From Oscillospiraceae bacterium (GTDB lineage Bacteria; Bacillota; Clostridia; Oscillospirales; Ruminococcaceae): 64,000 nucleotides of DNA. This document shows positions 29,900-40,129 of the stretch, piece by piece. The position numbers and the translations under genes are program-made. Numbering within the stretch: position 1 is the stretch's first letter; each line of letters opens with the position of its first letter. The DNA lies in contig JAJQGJ010000024.1 in the NCBI GenBank assembly GCA_021200565.1, forward strand, positions 1-64,000, in the 5' to 3' direction. Below the pieces are notes generated by a model, which was given only the letters and a program-made list of their open reading frames with translations, had not been told where the DNA came from and did no database searches.

Positions 29900-30922
29900 A
29901 TGGCTGATAAAATCCGTGTAATAGTTGACGCTTTCGGCGGCGATAACGCTCCGCTTGAAGTAATCAAGGGCGCAATCAGGGCTGTAAATGAACTTGGTGT
30001 CGACATAACCCTCGTTGGCGACGAGGAGAAGATACGTAAATGCGCAAAGGATAACGAACTTGATATATCTAAGATAGCCGTTCATCACGCTCCCTCAGTC
30101 ATGGCTGTTGAAACCGAGCCTACAAAGATTCTGAAAGAATACTCTGACAGCTCAATGGCAGTTGGTCTTAAGATGCTTCACGACGGCGAGGGCGACGCTT
30201 TCGTCTCAGGTGGCTCAACAGGTGCTCTCACAGTCGGTGCCACGTTCATTGTCAAGCGTATGAAAGGCATCAAGAGATGCGCTATAGGAATGGTTCTCCC
30301 GACAACCAAGGCTCCCTGCATGGTTCTTGACATCGGCGCAAATTCCGAATGCCGTCCTGACATGCTTGTCCAGTTTGCAATAATGGGCTCAGCCTATATG
30401 AATAAGCTTCAGGGAGTAGAAAAACCAAGAACCGCCCTCATCAATATCGGTGCCGAGCCGACAAAGGGCAGAGACCAGGAGGTCGAAACCTATAAGCAGC
30501 TTGGAACCGCTCCAGTCAACTTTATCGGCAATATAGAAGCCCGTGAGATTCCCTTAGGCGGAGCAGATGTCGCCGTAACCGACGGCTTTTCAGGCAACCT
30601 GGTGCTTAAAACCTACGAAGGAATGGGCAAGCTCATCTCGGCATACTTAAAGGACATGTTCAGTGGCGTAACCGGAAAGATTGCCGGTCTGTTCGTGCTC
30701 AAGAGAATCAATGCTATGAGAAAGAAGCTCGACTATTCTGAATACGGCGGAGCGCCGCTACTTGGTGCTGCGAAGCCAGTAATCAAGGCTCACGGCTCAT
30801 CGAATGCAACTGCTTTTTATAATGCCATCCGCCAGGCAAAGCTCTACATAGAAAATAACGTAACCGAAGAGATAGCAACCGCTCTTGAAGAACTGAAAGC
30901 GAAAGAGGCTGAGGAGAAGTAA
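29900..30922 (+). CDS. plsX: phosphate acyltransferase PlsX
   Basis: VDAFGGDNAPLEVIKGA, FVSGGSTGALTVGATF, PLLGAAKPVIKAHGSSNATAF. Confidence 0.96.
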   Translation: MADKIRVIVDAFGGDNAPLEVIKGAIRAVNELGVDITLVGDEEKIRKCAKDNELDISKIAVHHAPSVMAVETEPTKILKEYSDSSMAVGLKMLHDGEGDAFVSGGSTGALTVGATFIVKRMKGIKRCAIGMVLPTTKAPCMVLDIGANSECRPDMLVQFAIMGSAYMNKLQGVEKPRTALINIGAEPTKGRDQEVETYKQLGTAPVNFIGNIEAREIPLGGADVAVTDGFSGNLVLKTYEGMGKLISAYLKDMFSGVTGKIAGLFVLKRINAMRKKLDYSEYGGAPLLGAAKPVIKAHGSSNATAFYNAIRQAKLYIENNVTEEIATALEELKAKEAEEK

Positions 30923-31627
30923 ATGGAACTTTCTAAATTAGAAGAATTTGAACAGAAGCTTGGCTATACTTTTAAGGATCAGGAACTTCTCATCGAGGCT
31001 CTCACTCATTCGTCATACGCCAATGAGTCTCATCATACGAGAAATTCGAACGAACGCCTTGAATTCCTGGGTGATTCCGTCCTGTCAATAGTCGTTTCCG
31101 AGTATCTTTTTGAAGAGTGTCAGGACTACCCCGAGGGCGAGCTGAGCAAAACCCGTGCAACTCTTGTCTGCGAGAAATCGCTTGCAAAGTTCGCAGAGCA
31201 GATTGATCTTAAAGAGTATATTTTCCTGGGAAAAGGCGAGCTTGCAAACGGCGGCAAAAATCGTCCGTCGATAATTTCCGACGCATTTGAGGCGGTAATC
31301 GCCGCAGTCTATCTCGATGGCGGCTTCGAAGCGGCAAAGAAATATGTCCTCCGGTTTATCCCCGAGAACGTAGAAGAAGCTGCCGCCAAGGAGTATGATG
31401 ACTACAAGACCGTCCTGCAGGAGATAATTCAGAAGAATCCTGAGGAATCGGTTGAATATGAGCTGGTTTCCGAGTCGGGACCTGCGCACAGACGCTCGTT
31501 CACAGTTGATGTCATGCTGAATTCAAACGTCATCGGCACAGGCACTGCGAGCTCCAAGAAGCGAGCCGAGCAGCTTGCGGCAAAGGAAGCTCTTAAGCTT
31601 ATGGGAGCACTTCCCGATGATCACTGA
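30923..31627 (+). CDS. rnc: ribonuclease III
   Basis: THSSYANE..NERLEFLGDSVLSIVVSEYLF; C-terminal dsRBD. Confidence 0.97.
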   Translation: MELSKLEEFEQKLGYTFKDQELLIEALTHSSYANESHHTRNSNERLEFLGDSVLSIVVSEYLFEECQDYPEGELSKTRATLVCEKSLAKFAEQIDLKEYIFLGKGELANGGKNRPSIISDAFEAVIAAVYLDGGFEAAKKYVLRFIPENVEEAAAKEYDDYKTVLQEIIQKNPEESVEYELVSESGPAHRRSFTVDVMLNSNVIGTGTASSKKRAEQLAAKEALKLMGALPDDH

Positions 31628-32618
31628 GATGCGCCGGGGGAGACATGCCAATCTGAGCATCTTCGTCCCGCATATCGGCTGCCCGCACAAGTGCTCATTC
31701 TGCAACCAGAATACCATCACCGGTCAGACCTTCATCCCGCACTCCAAAGACGTAATCGACACATGTGAAAAAGCTATTTCCGACGGCGTTGATATTTCGA
31801 ACACCGAAATCGCATTTTTCGGAGGAAGCTTCACGGCAATCCCACGGAGCTATATGCTTGAGCTCCTTGAACCAGCAAAGAAGTACGTCGATAAGGGATT
31901 TAAGGGCATCCGCCTCTCTACCAGACCTGATGCTATTAATGAAGAAATTCTTTCGATACTTAAAAGCTACGGCGTCACGACAATAGAACTCGGTGCGCAG
32001 TCGATGTTTGACGATGTGCTAGAATTGAACGAACGTGGGCACACGTCGGAAGATGTCGAAAACGCTTCACATCTCATCAAGCAGCATGGTTTTAATCTTG
32101 GACTGCAGATGATGCTTGGCTTATATGGTTCTACACCTGAAAAAGACTATGAAACCGCCCTTAAAATCGCAGGTTTGGAGCCCAGAGAAGTAAGAATATA
32201 TCCGACAGTAGTTCTTAAGGACACAAAGCTTGGCGAGCTTTATACCGAGGGAAAATATAAAACCTATGGGCTTTCCGAAGCAGTCGAGCTTTCAGCGAAG
32301 CTACTTGATTTATTTGAAGGCAGGGGTATAACCGTCATCAAGCTCGGGCTTCATTCGTCAACCGATGTCGAGAGCTCCATGCTTGGAGGCATTTACCATC
32401 CGGCATTTCGTGAACTCTGTGAAAGCGTCCGGGCAAGAAACAAAATGGAAAAGCTTATGGGCAATGGGGCATCTTATACTTTCACCGTTCGTCCCGATTA
32501 TCTTTCAAAAGCACTCGGGCACAAGAAAAGCAACATAGAATATTTCCGTTCAAAAGGCATAGAAGTCACGATAAAAGCAGAGCCATCTCAGACGGAGAAT
32601 ATTCTCATTAAGGAATGA
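31617..32618 (+). CDS. Elp3-like radical SAM protein
   Basis: CPHKCSFCNQ CxxxCxxC-type cluster motif, FFGGSFTAIP, GLQMMLGLYGST. Confidence 0.88.
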   Translation: MITEMRRGRHANLSIFVPHIGCPHKCSFCNQNTITGQTFIPHSKDVIDTCEKAISDGVDISNTEIAFFGGSFTAIPRSYMLELLEPAKKYVDKGFKGIRLSTRPDAINEEILSILKSYGVTTIELGAQSMFDDVLELNERGHTSEDVENASHLIKQHGFNLGLQMMLGLYGSTPEKDYETALKIAGLEPREVRIYPTVVLKDTKLGELYTEGKYKTYGLSEAVELSAKLLDLFEGRGITVIKLGLHSSTDVESSMLGGIYHPAFRELCESVRARNKMEKLMGNGASYTFTVRPDYLSKALGHKKSNIEYFRSKGIEVTIKAEPSQTENILIKE

Positions 32619-32625
32619 TAAAAGC

Positions 32626-35600
32626 GTGTATTTGAAATCTATTGAGCTTCACGGCTTCAAATCCTTTCCGGACAAGGTCAAGCTTGAGTTCGGAAAAGGC
32701 TTGACAGCTGTTGTAGGTCCCAACGGAAGCGGGAAAAGCAATATAGGCGACGCAGTCAGATGGGTTTTGGGAGAGCAGTCCTCCAAAACTCTTCGTGGCG
32801 GCAAGATGGAGGACGTAATTTTCGGAGGAACCGAAAAGCGTAGCCCCATGAGCTTTGCTTCCGTAACACTGAATATATCAAACGAAGACCGCACCCTCGA
32901 AATAGATTCCGATGAAGTCAGCGTAATGCGCCGCCTTTGGAGAAGCGGCGAAAGCGAGTACCTGATAAACGGAGCCCAGGTCAGACTCAGGGATGTTGTC
33001 GAGCTCTTCATGGACACAGGCTTGGGTCGTGACGGCTACTCCATAATCGGACAGGGCAAGGTCGCAGACATAGTGAGCTCTAAATCGGGTGATCGCCGGG
33101 AGATATTCGACGAAGCCGCAGGAATCTCAAAGTTCCGCTACAAAAAAGCCGAGTCCGAAAGACGCTTGGCATCTGCCGAAGAAAATATTCTGAGACTAAA
33201 AGATATACTCTCAGAGCTTGAGGGAAGAGTAGAGCCTTTAAGAATCCAGTCAGAAAAGGCAAAAAAGTATCTTAAGTTAGCCGACGAAAGAAAGCACCTC
33301 GAAATCTCCGTCTGGGCTGACAGATTGGAAGAGCTTAAGACCAGCGAAAGTGAAACCGGAAATCTTCTTCTCTCGTCCCAGGGCGAGTATGAGCACTTAA
33401 CCAATGAAATTTCCCGTTATGAAGCGGAAATAGAAGAGCTCGCCGCAAAGCGCAGGCAATCAGCAGCAGCGGCTGAGGAATACAGATCGAGAATAGCAGA
33501 GCTCAGCTCCCGCAGTGCTGAAGCGGCATCCGACATCGCTGTCTACAAAAACAACATCATGCACTATGAAAGCGAGATTTCGGAAGCCGAAAGAAAACGC
33601 CAGGAGCTTCTTGAGGCTGAAAAAGAGGTCGAAAAGAGCATCTCAGAAAAGCTTTCAGAATCTGAGCGAATCAGGTCTGAGCTATCCTCACTCAGCGAAG
33701 AGGTATCTTCACTCGAGCGGGAGCTCACCGGCTTGAACTTAGAGGAGAACGAGCATGAAAGCGACCTTGGCAGCTTCCGTGAAAAGCTCAATCGTGCATA
33801 TGTCGAACGCTCCGAGCTCAAGTTCGCAATAGCAAGTGCCTTAAGAGACAAAAGCGAAGCGGAAGCTGCAATCAAAGAAGCATCAGCCCAAATTGATACA
33901 CTTAAGTTGCAGATAACACGGACTGAAAATGATGAGCAGTCGGCGTTAGACGGCGTTTCCGACATCTTAAGACAGATTTCCGAGCATCAGAACCGTTTGA
34001 CCGGCTTCAATATGCTCTACCAGAAGAAAACCGAGCAGCAAAAGAAACTTTCGGCTGAATATAACGACGCAGAACTAAATAAGCGCTCTCTCGAATCCCG
34101 CCGTCAGATGCTCATCGACTTGGAGAACAGCATGGAGGGCTTTGCGGGAAGCGTCAAGAGCGTCATAAAAGCCGGCAAGTCAGGAAGGCTCCAGGGCGTC
34201 AGAGGCACAGTTTCCCAGCTCGTCTCAGCAGATTCAAAATACAGCCTCGCAATCGAAACTGCCTTGGGCGGTGCAATGCAGAATATTGTCGTCTCAAATG
34301 AAGAGTCCGCAAAAGCCTGCATCAGATTCCTGAAAGAAACCAACGGCGGCAGAGCGACATTTCTGCCGATAACCTCAGTCAAGGGCAACACTCTTAATGA
34401 GCGTGGTCTTGATATGGAAGAGGGCTTCGTTGCAATGGCTGACGAGCTGCTCGATTGCGACGAAGAGTATTCCGGAATAATCCGCTCACTCTTAGGCAGA
34501 ACAGCAGTCGCCGAGAATATCGACCTGGCATCAAACATTGCAAAAAAGCACGGTTACCGTTTCAGAATAGTCACTCTCGACGGTCAGGTCATCAATGCTG
34601 GCGGCTCCTTCACCGGGGGAAGCTCATCAAAGAATTCGGGCGTACTTTCGAGAAAGAACGAAATCTCGAAGCTTTCCGCCCAGTTAAATAAGCTTGAATC
34701 CGACCTTTCGAGGCTGAAAGAACGTCTTTCCTCTGTCAATGCCGAAGCCGAAAAGCTAGGCTTTGACTTAGACGGCGAAAAGGACATTATCTCTTCGATG
34801 GAAGCGGATAGAATAAGATTTGAATCAGAAGCCGAACGCTTGAGACTTTCCGCAGAACAGCTGAGAGCCCGTGTCTCAGATATTGAGAAATCTGCACTTG
34901 CAAGCAAGAACAGGATTTCCTCTTCAGAAGAATCCAAGGCTTCCTCAGAAATAAGACTTGCCGAGCTCGAAGCCGAAATTTCGGTGATTGAGGGCAGGAT
35001 AAGCGCAGCAGGCGAGGAAAGTGTAGCTTTAAGAAGCCGCCGTGAGGAGATTTCGAATGAGATTTCTAAGAAACGCCTCCATTCGACAGAGCTTGCAAAG
35101 GACATCGAGGCTGCAAATCAGTTTATAGAGCAGCTTAGAGCCGGCATCGAAAGCTCGCATGCATCTGCAGGTGAGTATCTTGCAAGAAAAGCCGAACTCG
35201 AACGTGAAATAGTCGCTGAGCAGGAGAATATCGCCGAGCGTGAGCATGAAGCTGAAGAATCCAAGCTTACAGCTGAAAGATACAATGAGCGCATCCGTCA
35301 GGAAACCGACAGCTCTCTTGAATATGAGCGTCAGGAAAATCTGACACGTGCTAAATCTAAAGAGACTTCATCTCTGAAAGAATCGGTCATGAGTGAAATT
35401 TCACGGCTTTCGGAAAGACTCGAAACCATCCGCCGTGACAGCTCAGATATAATCGGAAGCCTCTGGGAATCCTATTCGATGACCGCCGAAGAAGCGGCAG
35501 CCCAGGCTGAAAAGCTCACCGACGTTTCCGAAGCGACAAAGCGACTGACCGAAATCAAAAACAAAATCCGTGCACTCGGCTCTGTCAATACCGACGCAGT

Positions 35601-36198
35601 CGACGAGTATAAGGAAGTCTCCGAACGCTACGAATTTCTTTCGAAGCAGCTCACCGACGTCACAAAATCGAAGTCAGAGCTCGAAGCACTTATCGATGAC
35701 CTGACAGTCAATATGCGCAGGATGTTCTCTGAGAGCTTCGAGAAGATCAACGAGAACTTCAAGCAGACATTCTCTGAGCTATTCGGAGGAGGAAGAGGTG
35801 AGCTGATTCTCACAGATCCCGACAACGTCCTTGAATCGGGAATCGAGATAAATGTCGCACCTCCCGGAAAGGTCATCAAGAACCTATCGCTTCTTTCCGG
35901 AGGCGAGCAGGCTTTCGTTGCAATAGCAATATACTTTGCAATACTCATGCTCCGCCCGTCGCCTTTCTGTATCCTTGATGAGATAGAGGCAGCCCTCGAC
36001 GACGTGAATGTCACAAAGTATGCGCAATATCTACGGCACTTCACCGACACAACCCAGTTTATACTTATCACCCACCGCCGTGGCACGATGGAGGAAGCAG
36101 ACGTTCTCTATGGTGTCACTATGCAGGAAAAGGGTGTCTCTAAGCTTCTCAAGATGGACGTTCACGATGTGTCGTTCAGCGACGATGAGATTAACTAA
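32626..36198 (+). CDS. smc: chromosome segregation protein SMC
   Basis: LKSIELHGFKSFPDKVKLEFGKGLTAVVGPNGSGKSNIGDAVRWVLGEQS; hinge; SGGEQAFVAIAIYFAI; GTG start. Confidence 0.97.
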   Translation: MYLKSIELHGFKSFPDKVKLEFGKGLTAVVGPNGSGKSNIGDAVRWVLGEQSSKTLRGGKMEDVIFGGTEKRSPMSFASVTLNISNEDRTLEIDSDEVSVMRRLWRSGESEYLINGAQVRLRDVVELFMDTGLGRDGYSIIGQGKVADIVSSKSGDRREIFDEAAGISKFRYKKAESERRLASAEENILRLKDILSELEGRVEPLRIQSEKAKKYLKLADERKHLEISVWADRLEELKTSESETGNLLLSSQGEYEHLTNEISRYEAEIEELAAKRRQSAAAAEEYRSRIAELSSRSAEAASDIAVYKNNIMHYESEISEAERKRQELLEAEKEVEKSISEKLSESERIRSELSSLSEEVSSLERELTGLNLEENEHESDLGSFREKLNRAYVERSELKFAIASALRDKSEAEAAIKEASAQIDTLKLQITRTENDEQSALDGVSDILRQISEHQNRLTGFNMLYQKKTEQQKKLSAEYNDAELNKRSLESRRQMLIDLENSMEGFAGSVKSVIKAGKSGRLQGVRGTVSQLVSADSKYSLAIETALGGAMQNIVVSNEESAKACIRFLKETNGGRATFLPITSVKGNTLNERGLDMEEGFVAMADELLDCDEEYSGIIRSLLGRTAVAENIDLASNIAKKHGYRFRIVTLDGQVINAGGSFTGGSSSKNSGVLSRKNEISKLSAQLNKLESDLSRLKERLSSVNAEAEKLGFDLDGEKDIISSMEADRIRFESEAERLRLSAEQLRARVSDIEKSALASKNRISSSEESKASSEIRLAELEAEISVIEGRISAAGEESVALRSRREEISNEISKKRLHSTELAKDIEAANQFIEQLRAGIESSHASAGEYLARKAELEREIVAEQENIAEREHEAEESKLTAERYNERIRQETDSSLEYERQENLTRAKSKETSSLKESVMSEISRLSERLETIRRDSSDIIGSLWESYSMTAEEAAAQAEKLTDVSEATKRLTEIKNKIRALGSVNTDAVDEYKEVSERYEFLSKQLTDVTKSKSELEALIDDLTVNMRRMFSESFEKINENFKQTFSELFGGGRGELILTDPDNVLESGIEINVAPPGKVIKNLSLLSGGEQAFVAIAIYFAILMLRPSPFCILDEIEAALDDVNVTKYAQYLRHFTDTTQFILITHRRGTMEEADVLYGVTMQEKGVSKLLKMDVHDVSFSDDEIN

Positions 36199-36219
36199 TA
36201 TAAAACAAAGGAGAATAAT

Positions 36220-37137
36220 ATGGGCTTTTTTGACAAGCTGAAAGCAGGACTTTCAAAGACAAAATCCGGTCTTATGAGCGGCATAAACAAGCTGTTCTCG
36301 AGAGGAAACCTCGATGACGACTTCTATGACGAGCTCGAAGAGCTTCTGATCCTTTCCGATTTAGGCGGCAAGACCTCAGAGGAAATCGTCGAGTCGCTCA
36401 AGGAAAGGGTTAAAGAGAATAAAATCAAAGATCCGATGGAGGCAAGACAAGCTCTCAAAGACATAATCACTGAAATGCTTGGTGAAGACGTGCCTCTCGA
36501 CTTAAGCACAAAGCCATCAGTAATCCTTGTAATCGGCGTAAACGGAGCCGGCAAGACCACCACAATCGGAAAGCTTTCTAACCAGCTTAAAAACCAAGGG
36601 AAGAAAGTGCTTGTGGCAGCCGCCGACACCTTCCGGGCCGCAGCAGTCGACCAGCTCCAGGTCTGGTGTGACCGTGCCGGAGTCGACATCGTCAAGCACG
36701 CAGAGGGTAGCGACCCTGCGGCAGTAGTCTTTGACGCAATGGATGCCGCTAAGGCGAGAAATGTCGATGTAGTAATAGTCGACACAGCCGGAAGACTCCA
36801 GACCAAGAAGAATCTCATGGCGGAGCTCTCAAAGATTTCAAGAATCGTCCACACCAAGGCAGAGGGTTGCGCACTCGAAGTGCTCATCGCTCTTGATGCC
36901 ACCACCGGTCAGAACGCCGTCAACCAGGCTCGTGAATTCAACGAAGCCGCCGACATCACCGGAATAATCCTCACAAAGCTCGACAGCACCGCCAAGGGTG
37001 GAATCGTAATCCCGATAGTGAATGAGCTCAAAGTTCCCGTAAAGATAGTAACAGTCGGCGAGAAGATCGACGACATCCAGCCGTTCATCGCAAAGGACTT
37101 CGTAAATGCACTGTTTGACGAGGGAGGGGAGTCGTAA
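36220..37137 (+). CDS. ftsY: signal recognition particle receptor FtsY
   Basis: VIGVNGAGKTTTIGKL, AADTFRAAAVDQL, VDTAGRLQTKKNLM. Confidence 0.97.
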   Translation: MGFFDKLKAGLSKTKSGLMSGINKLFSRGNLDDDFYDELEELLILSDLGGKTSEEIVESLKERVKENKIKDPMEARQALKDIITEMLGEDVPLDLSTKPSVILVIGVNGAGKTTTIGKLSNQLKNQGKKVLVAAADTFRAAAVDQLQVWCDRAGVDIVKHAEGSDPAAVVFDAMDAAKARNVDVVIVDTAGRLQTKKNLMAELSKISRIVHTKAEGCALEVLIALDATTGQNAVNQAREFNEAADITGIILTKLDSTAKGGIVIPIVNELKVPVKIVTVGEKIDDIQPFIAKDFVNALFDEGGES

Positions 37138-38027
37138 TGAAGATGATACTTGCTTCCAACAACCCCGAAAAGCTCAGAGAAGTGAGAGAAATCCTGACTC
37201 CATACGGCATAACCGTCATCTCCCAGTCAGAAGCTGGAATTAAATTAGAAGTAGAAGAAACCGGCACTACCTTTGCCGAGAACTCCGAGCTCAAGGCTAA
37301 AGCTGTATTTGATTTGACGCATATGCCAGTAGTTGCCGACGACTCCGGAATCGTGGTCGACGCTCTTAACGGTGAACCCGGAATTTATTCCGCAAGATAC
37401 GGCGGCGAAGGTCTCGACGACGTCGACAGATGCCACTTGCTTCTTAAGAATATGAAAGACGTTCCCGACGAAGAGAGGACAGCTCGTTTCGTCTGCGTCA
37501 TAACCTATTTCGACGAAAACGGCACTAAGCACCAGTTTGACGGCAAGATTGAGGGAAAAATCGGCTATGAAATGATAGGTTCTAATGGCTTCGGCTATGA
37601 CCCACTCTTCATTGTCGGTGACCGTTCGCTTGCTCAATATACCGACGAAGAAAAGAACAGCGTCAGCCACCGTGGCAACGCCTTGAGAAAGCTGGAAGCT
37701 TACCTTGCTGAAAACCATAAGCCAAAGAGGGTGTCAAAACTGAATTCCAAACAGCGTTCATACTTAAAAGCCTACGCCGCCAATATCGAGCCCAGCTTCC
37801 AGATAGGCAAGGGCGGCATCAGTGAAGCACAGGTCAAGTCGATAGACGACTACCTCACAGCACACGAGATAATCAAGGTGAAGTGCCTTGAAAACAGCCT
37901 CTATACTGCCAGAGAAGCCGCAGAAGAGCTCGCCGACAAGACAAATTCCGAAGTAGTAATTACCATCGGCTCGAAAGCGGTTCTCTATCGCAGGAACCCG
38001 AAGAAGCCGGTTATCGATTTCAAATGA
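37137..38027 (+). CDS. fusion: XTP/dITP diphosphatase (RdgB/HAM1) + YhbY-type CRM RNA-binding domain
   Basis: N-half ASNNPEKLREVREIL..VVADDSGIVVDALNGEPGIYSARY; C-half LNSKQRSYLKAYAANIEPSFQIGKGGIS..ITIGSKAVLYRR. Confidence 0.92.
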   Translation: MKMILASNNPEKLREVREILTPYGITVISQSEAGIKLEVEETGTTFAENSELKAKAVFDLTHMPVVADDSGIVVDALNGEPGIYSARYGGEGLDDVDRCHLLLKNMKDVPDEERTARFVCVITYFDENGTKHQFDGKIEGKIGYEMIGSNGFGYDPLFIVGDRSLAQYTDEEKNSVSHRGNALRKLEAYLAENHKPKRVSKLNSKQRSYLKAYAANIEPSFQIGKGGISEAQVKSIDDYLTAHEIIKVKCLENSLYTAREAAEELADKTNSEVVITIGSKAVLYRRNPKKPVIDFK

Positions 38028-39220
38028 TGAAGATAGCAATATTCGGGGGCACATTCAACCCCATTCATAATGGACACCTGAATGCCATAGAGAACGTGCA
38101 GAAAGCCCTGTCTCCTGACAAGCTGATTCTCATGCCAACCCATATCCCGCCACACAAGGCTGTGAAAGATTTAGCTTCCGACGAAGCAAGGCTCGAAATG
38201 TGCCGGATTGTGGCATCGCTCTATGAAAACGTCATCGTCAGCGATTTTGAACTTAAGTCTGCCGGCAAGAGCTACACGGTAACAACGATGGAGCATCTTA
38301 AGAGCGTCTATCCTGGTGATGATCTCTATTTCGTTATGGGAAGCGACATGCTCAATACTTTCTTAACCTGGTACCAACCGGAGAGAATAATGGAGCTCTG
38401 CACCCTCGTCTGTGTCTGCCGTTCAGAAGCAGACAAAAAGCAAGCTGTAGTCAAGGCCGAAGAGATTCGCACCTGTGGCGGCAGATGTATTCTCATAGAC
38501 TGCGAAGCTGTAGAGGCATCATCAACCGAGATAAGAGCTGACCTGATAGCCTATAACAGCTCATTCGGACGGATTCCAGATTCTGTTGAACACTATATTT
38601 CTGAAAACGGTCTTTATAATTTTGACAAAACGAAGTATAATAGCTACAGGGAATATTTAGCTGGAATTCTTTCCGAAAAGCGGTTCAACCATAGCTTGAA
38701 TGTCGCTGATGAGGCCTTGAAGCTTGCGGTCTTATATGATTGTGACAGAGAGAAAGCCTATTTTGCCGGACTTGTCCACGACATCTGCAAAGAGATTCCA
38801 ATAGAGGATCAGTATGCACTCACTCTGAGATGCCCTCTTGACGTCACCGATGTCGAGCTCCATGCTCCTAAAACCTATCACGGCATAGCCGGCTCGGTCT
38901 TTCTTAAAGAGCATTTCGGAGTAACCGATCCCAATATTCTCTCGGCAGTACGTTACCACACAGTCGCCAAGGGCGGGATGAACCTCCTTGAGAAGATAAT
39001 CTACATGGCAGACCTCATATCGAAAGAGCGTCACTATCCGGATGTCGAATACTATAGAGACGTCACCCATAAGGACCTTGATTTGGGACTATACGAGGCG
39101 ATGAAGTTCTCGATTGAGGATTCTATATCCAAAACAAGAACCATTCCGACGCTGACGCTTGATGCCTATAACGAATACACCCTTTATAAGCTGAGCCTTC
39201 AGGGCGAGACAAAAAAGTAG
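38024..39220 (+). CDS. nadD: fusion: nicotinate-nucleotide adenylyltransferase (NadD) + YqeK HD-domain
   Basis: N-half GGTFNPIHNGHLNAIENVQ..PHK; C-half KRFNHSLNVADEA..FAGLVHDICKEI..RYHTVAKGGM. Confidence 0.94.
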   Translation: MMKIAIFGGTFNPIHNGHLNAIENVQKALSPDKLILMPTHIPPHKAVKDLASDEARLEMCRIVASLYENVIVSDFELKSAGKSYTVTTMEHLKSVYPGDDLYFVMGSDMLNTFLTWYQPERIMELCTLVCVCRSEADKKQAVVKAEEIRTCGGRCILIDCEAVEASSTEIRADLIAYNSSFGRIPDSVEHYISENGLYNFDKTKYNSYREYLAGILSEKRFNHSLNVADEALKLAVLYDCDREKAYFAGLVHDICKEIPIEDQYALTLRCPLDVTDVELHAPKTYHGIAGSVFLKEHFGVTDPNILSAVRYHTVAKGGMNLLEKIIYMADLISKERHYPDVEYYRDVTHKDLDLGLYEAMKFSIEDSISKTRTIPTLTLDAYNEYTLYKLSLQGETKK

Positions 39221-39254
39221 GAACCAAAGGATTCAACGCCCTTTATGAGTAATT

Positions 39255-40118
39255 ATGAAAGAGCGTTTGAAGAAAATCCTGTCGAAATTCGAAAGAGAAG
39301 AGCGACCAAGGCTCAGGCTTCGCCGTGGGGACAAGCTTCCGCTTATGATGGCTGTTGCCTGCATCATAACGGCGACGGCAACCTACATGATATTAAGTGG
39401 CACTGCGGCATATGCCAAAAAGCTTGTGGCATTGCGAGCTATAACGCCTGAAATTCAGGACTATGAGCTTGGAAACTACTCTTTTGAACCGGTCACCACA
39501 AAGAGAAATATTCTCTTTTCGATAACCAATGAGGAAGAACTGTGCCGTGTGCATGTATTATCTTTCGATGAGGACAAGCACACTCTTGACATCTCAGACA
39601 TTCCGCCAGATACTCTTGTCTCCTGCGGAGGCTTTGAGGGAACGCTTGCGGAAGCTTACGAAACCGAAGTCTATGCAGAAATAGTCTCGATGGCATTAAG
39701 TCTCCATCTTGATGGAAGCATGGCAACGGACGTCGAAACAATTTCTGACTGTATAAATCTTCTCGGCGGAGTGAAACTGACTCTTGACAAAGAGATAAAA
39801 ATCGGCGAAAATATATTAAGTAAGGGTAAAAGAACTGTAATGGGAAGTGTAGCAAAGATTATCTTCTCTGACGGTCAAGCCTACACTGACGGCGACATAG
39901 ATCGTATCACCGCATATCATAATCTTCTAATATCGCTTATTTCAACTCTTAAAGAAAAAGGCGCAGTCGAGTGGGTCAGTCTCACTCTTAACCTCATTGT
40001 AAACAAAGTCGAAACCGATATGACTGTCAGCGAGATTATAGAGCTTATAAATCTCCTGAACAGGATACAGACAGAGAACATTAATATCAATTTGATAACA
40101 ATAGAAAATTCAAAGTAA
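39255..40118 (+). CDS. divergent LytR-CpsA-Psr (LCP)-like membrane protein
   Basis: N-terminal TM then LCP-like order (ILFSITNEEE..VHVLSFDEDKHTLDISDIPPDTLV); synteny between yqeK and rsfS. Confidence 0.6.
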   Translation: MKERLKKILSKFEREERPRLRLRRGDKLPLMMAVACIITATATYMILSGTAAYAKKLVALRAITPEIQDYELGNYSFEPVTTKRNILFSITNEEELCRVHVLSFDEDKHTLDISDIPPDTLVSCGGFEGTLAEAYETEVYAEIVSMALSLHLDGSMATDVETISDCINLLGGVKLTLDKEIKIGENILSKGKRTVMGSVAKIIFSDGQAYTDGDIDRITAYHNLLISLISTLKEKGAVEWVSLTLNLIVNKVETDMTVSEIIELINLLNRIQTENININLITIENSK

Positions 40119-40129
40119 AGGAGCTCGAA

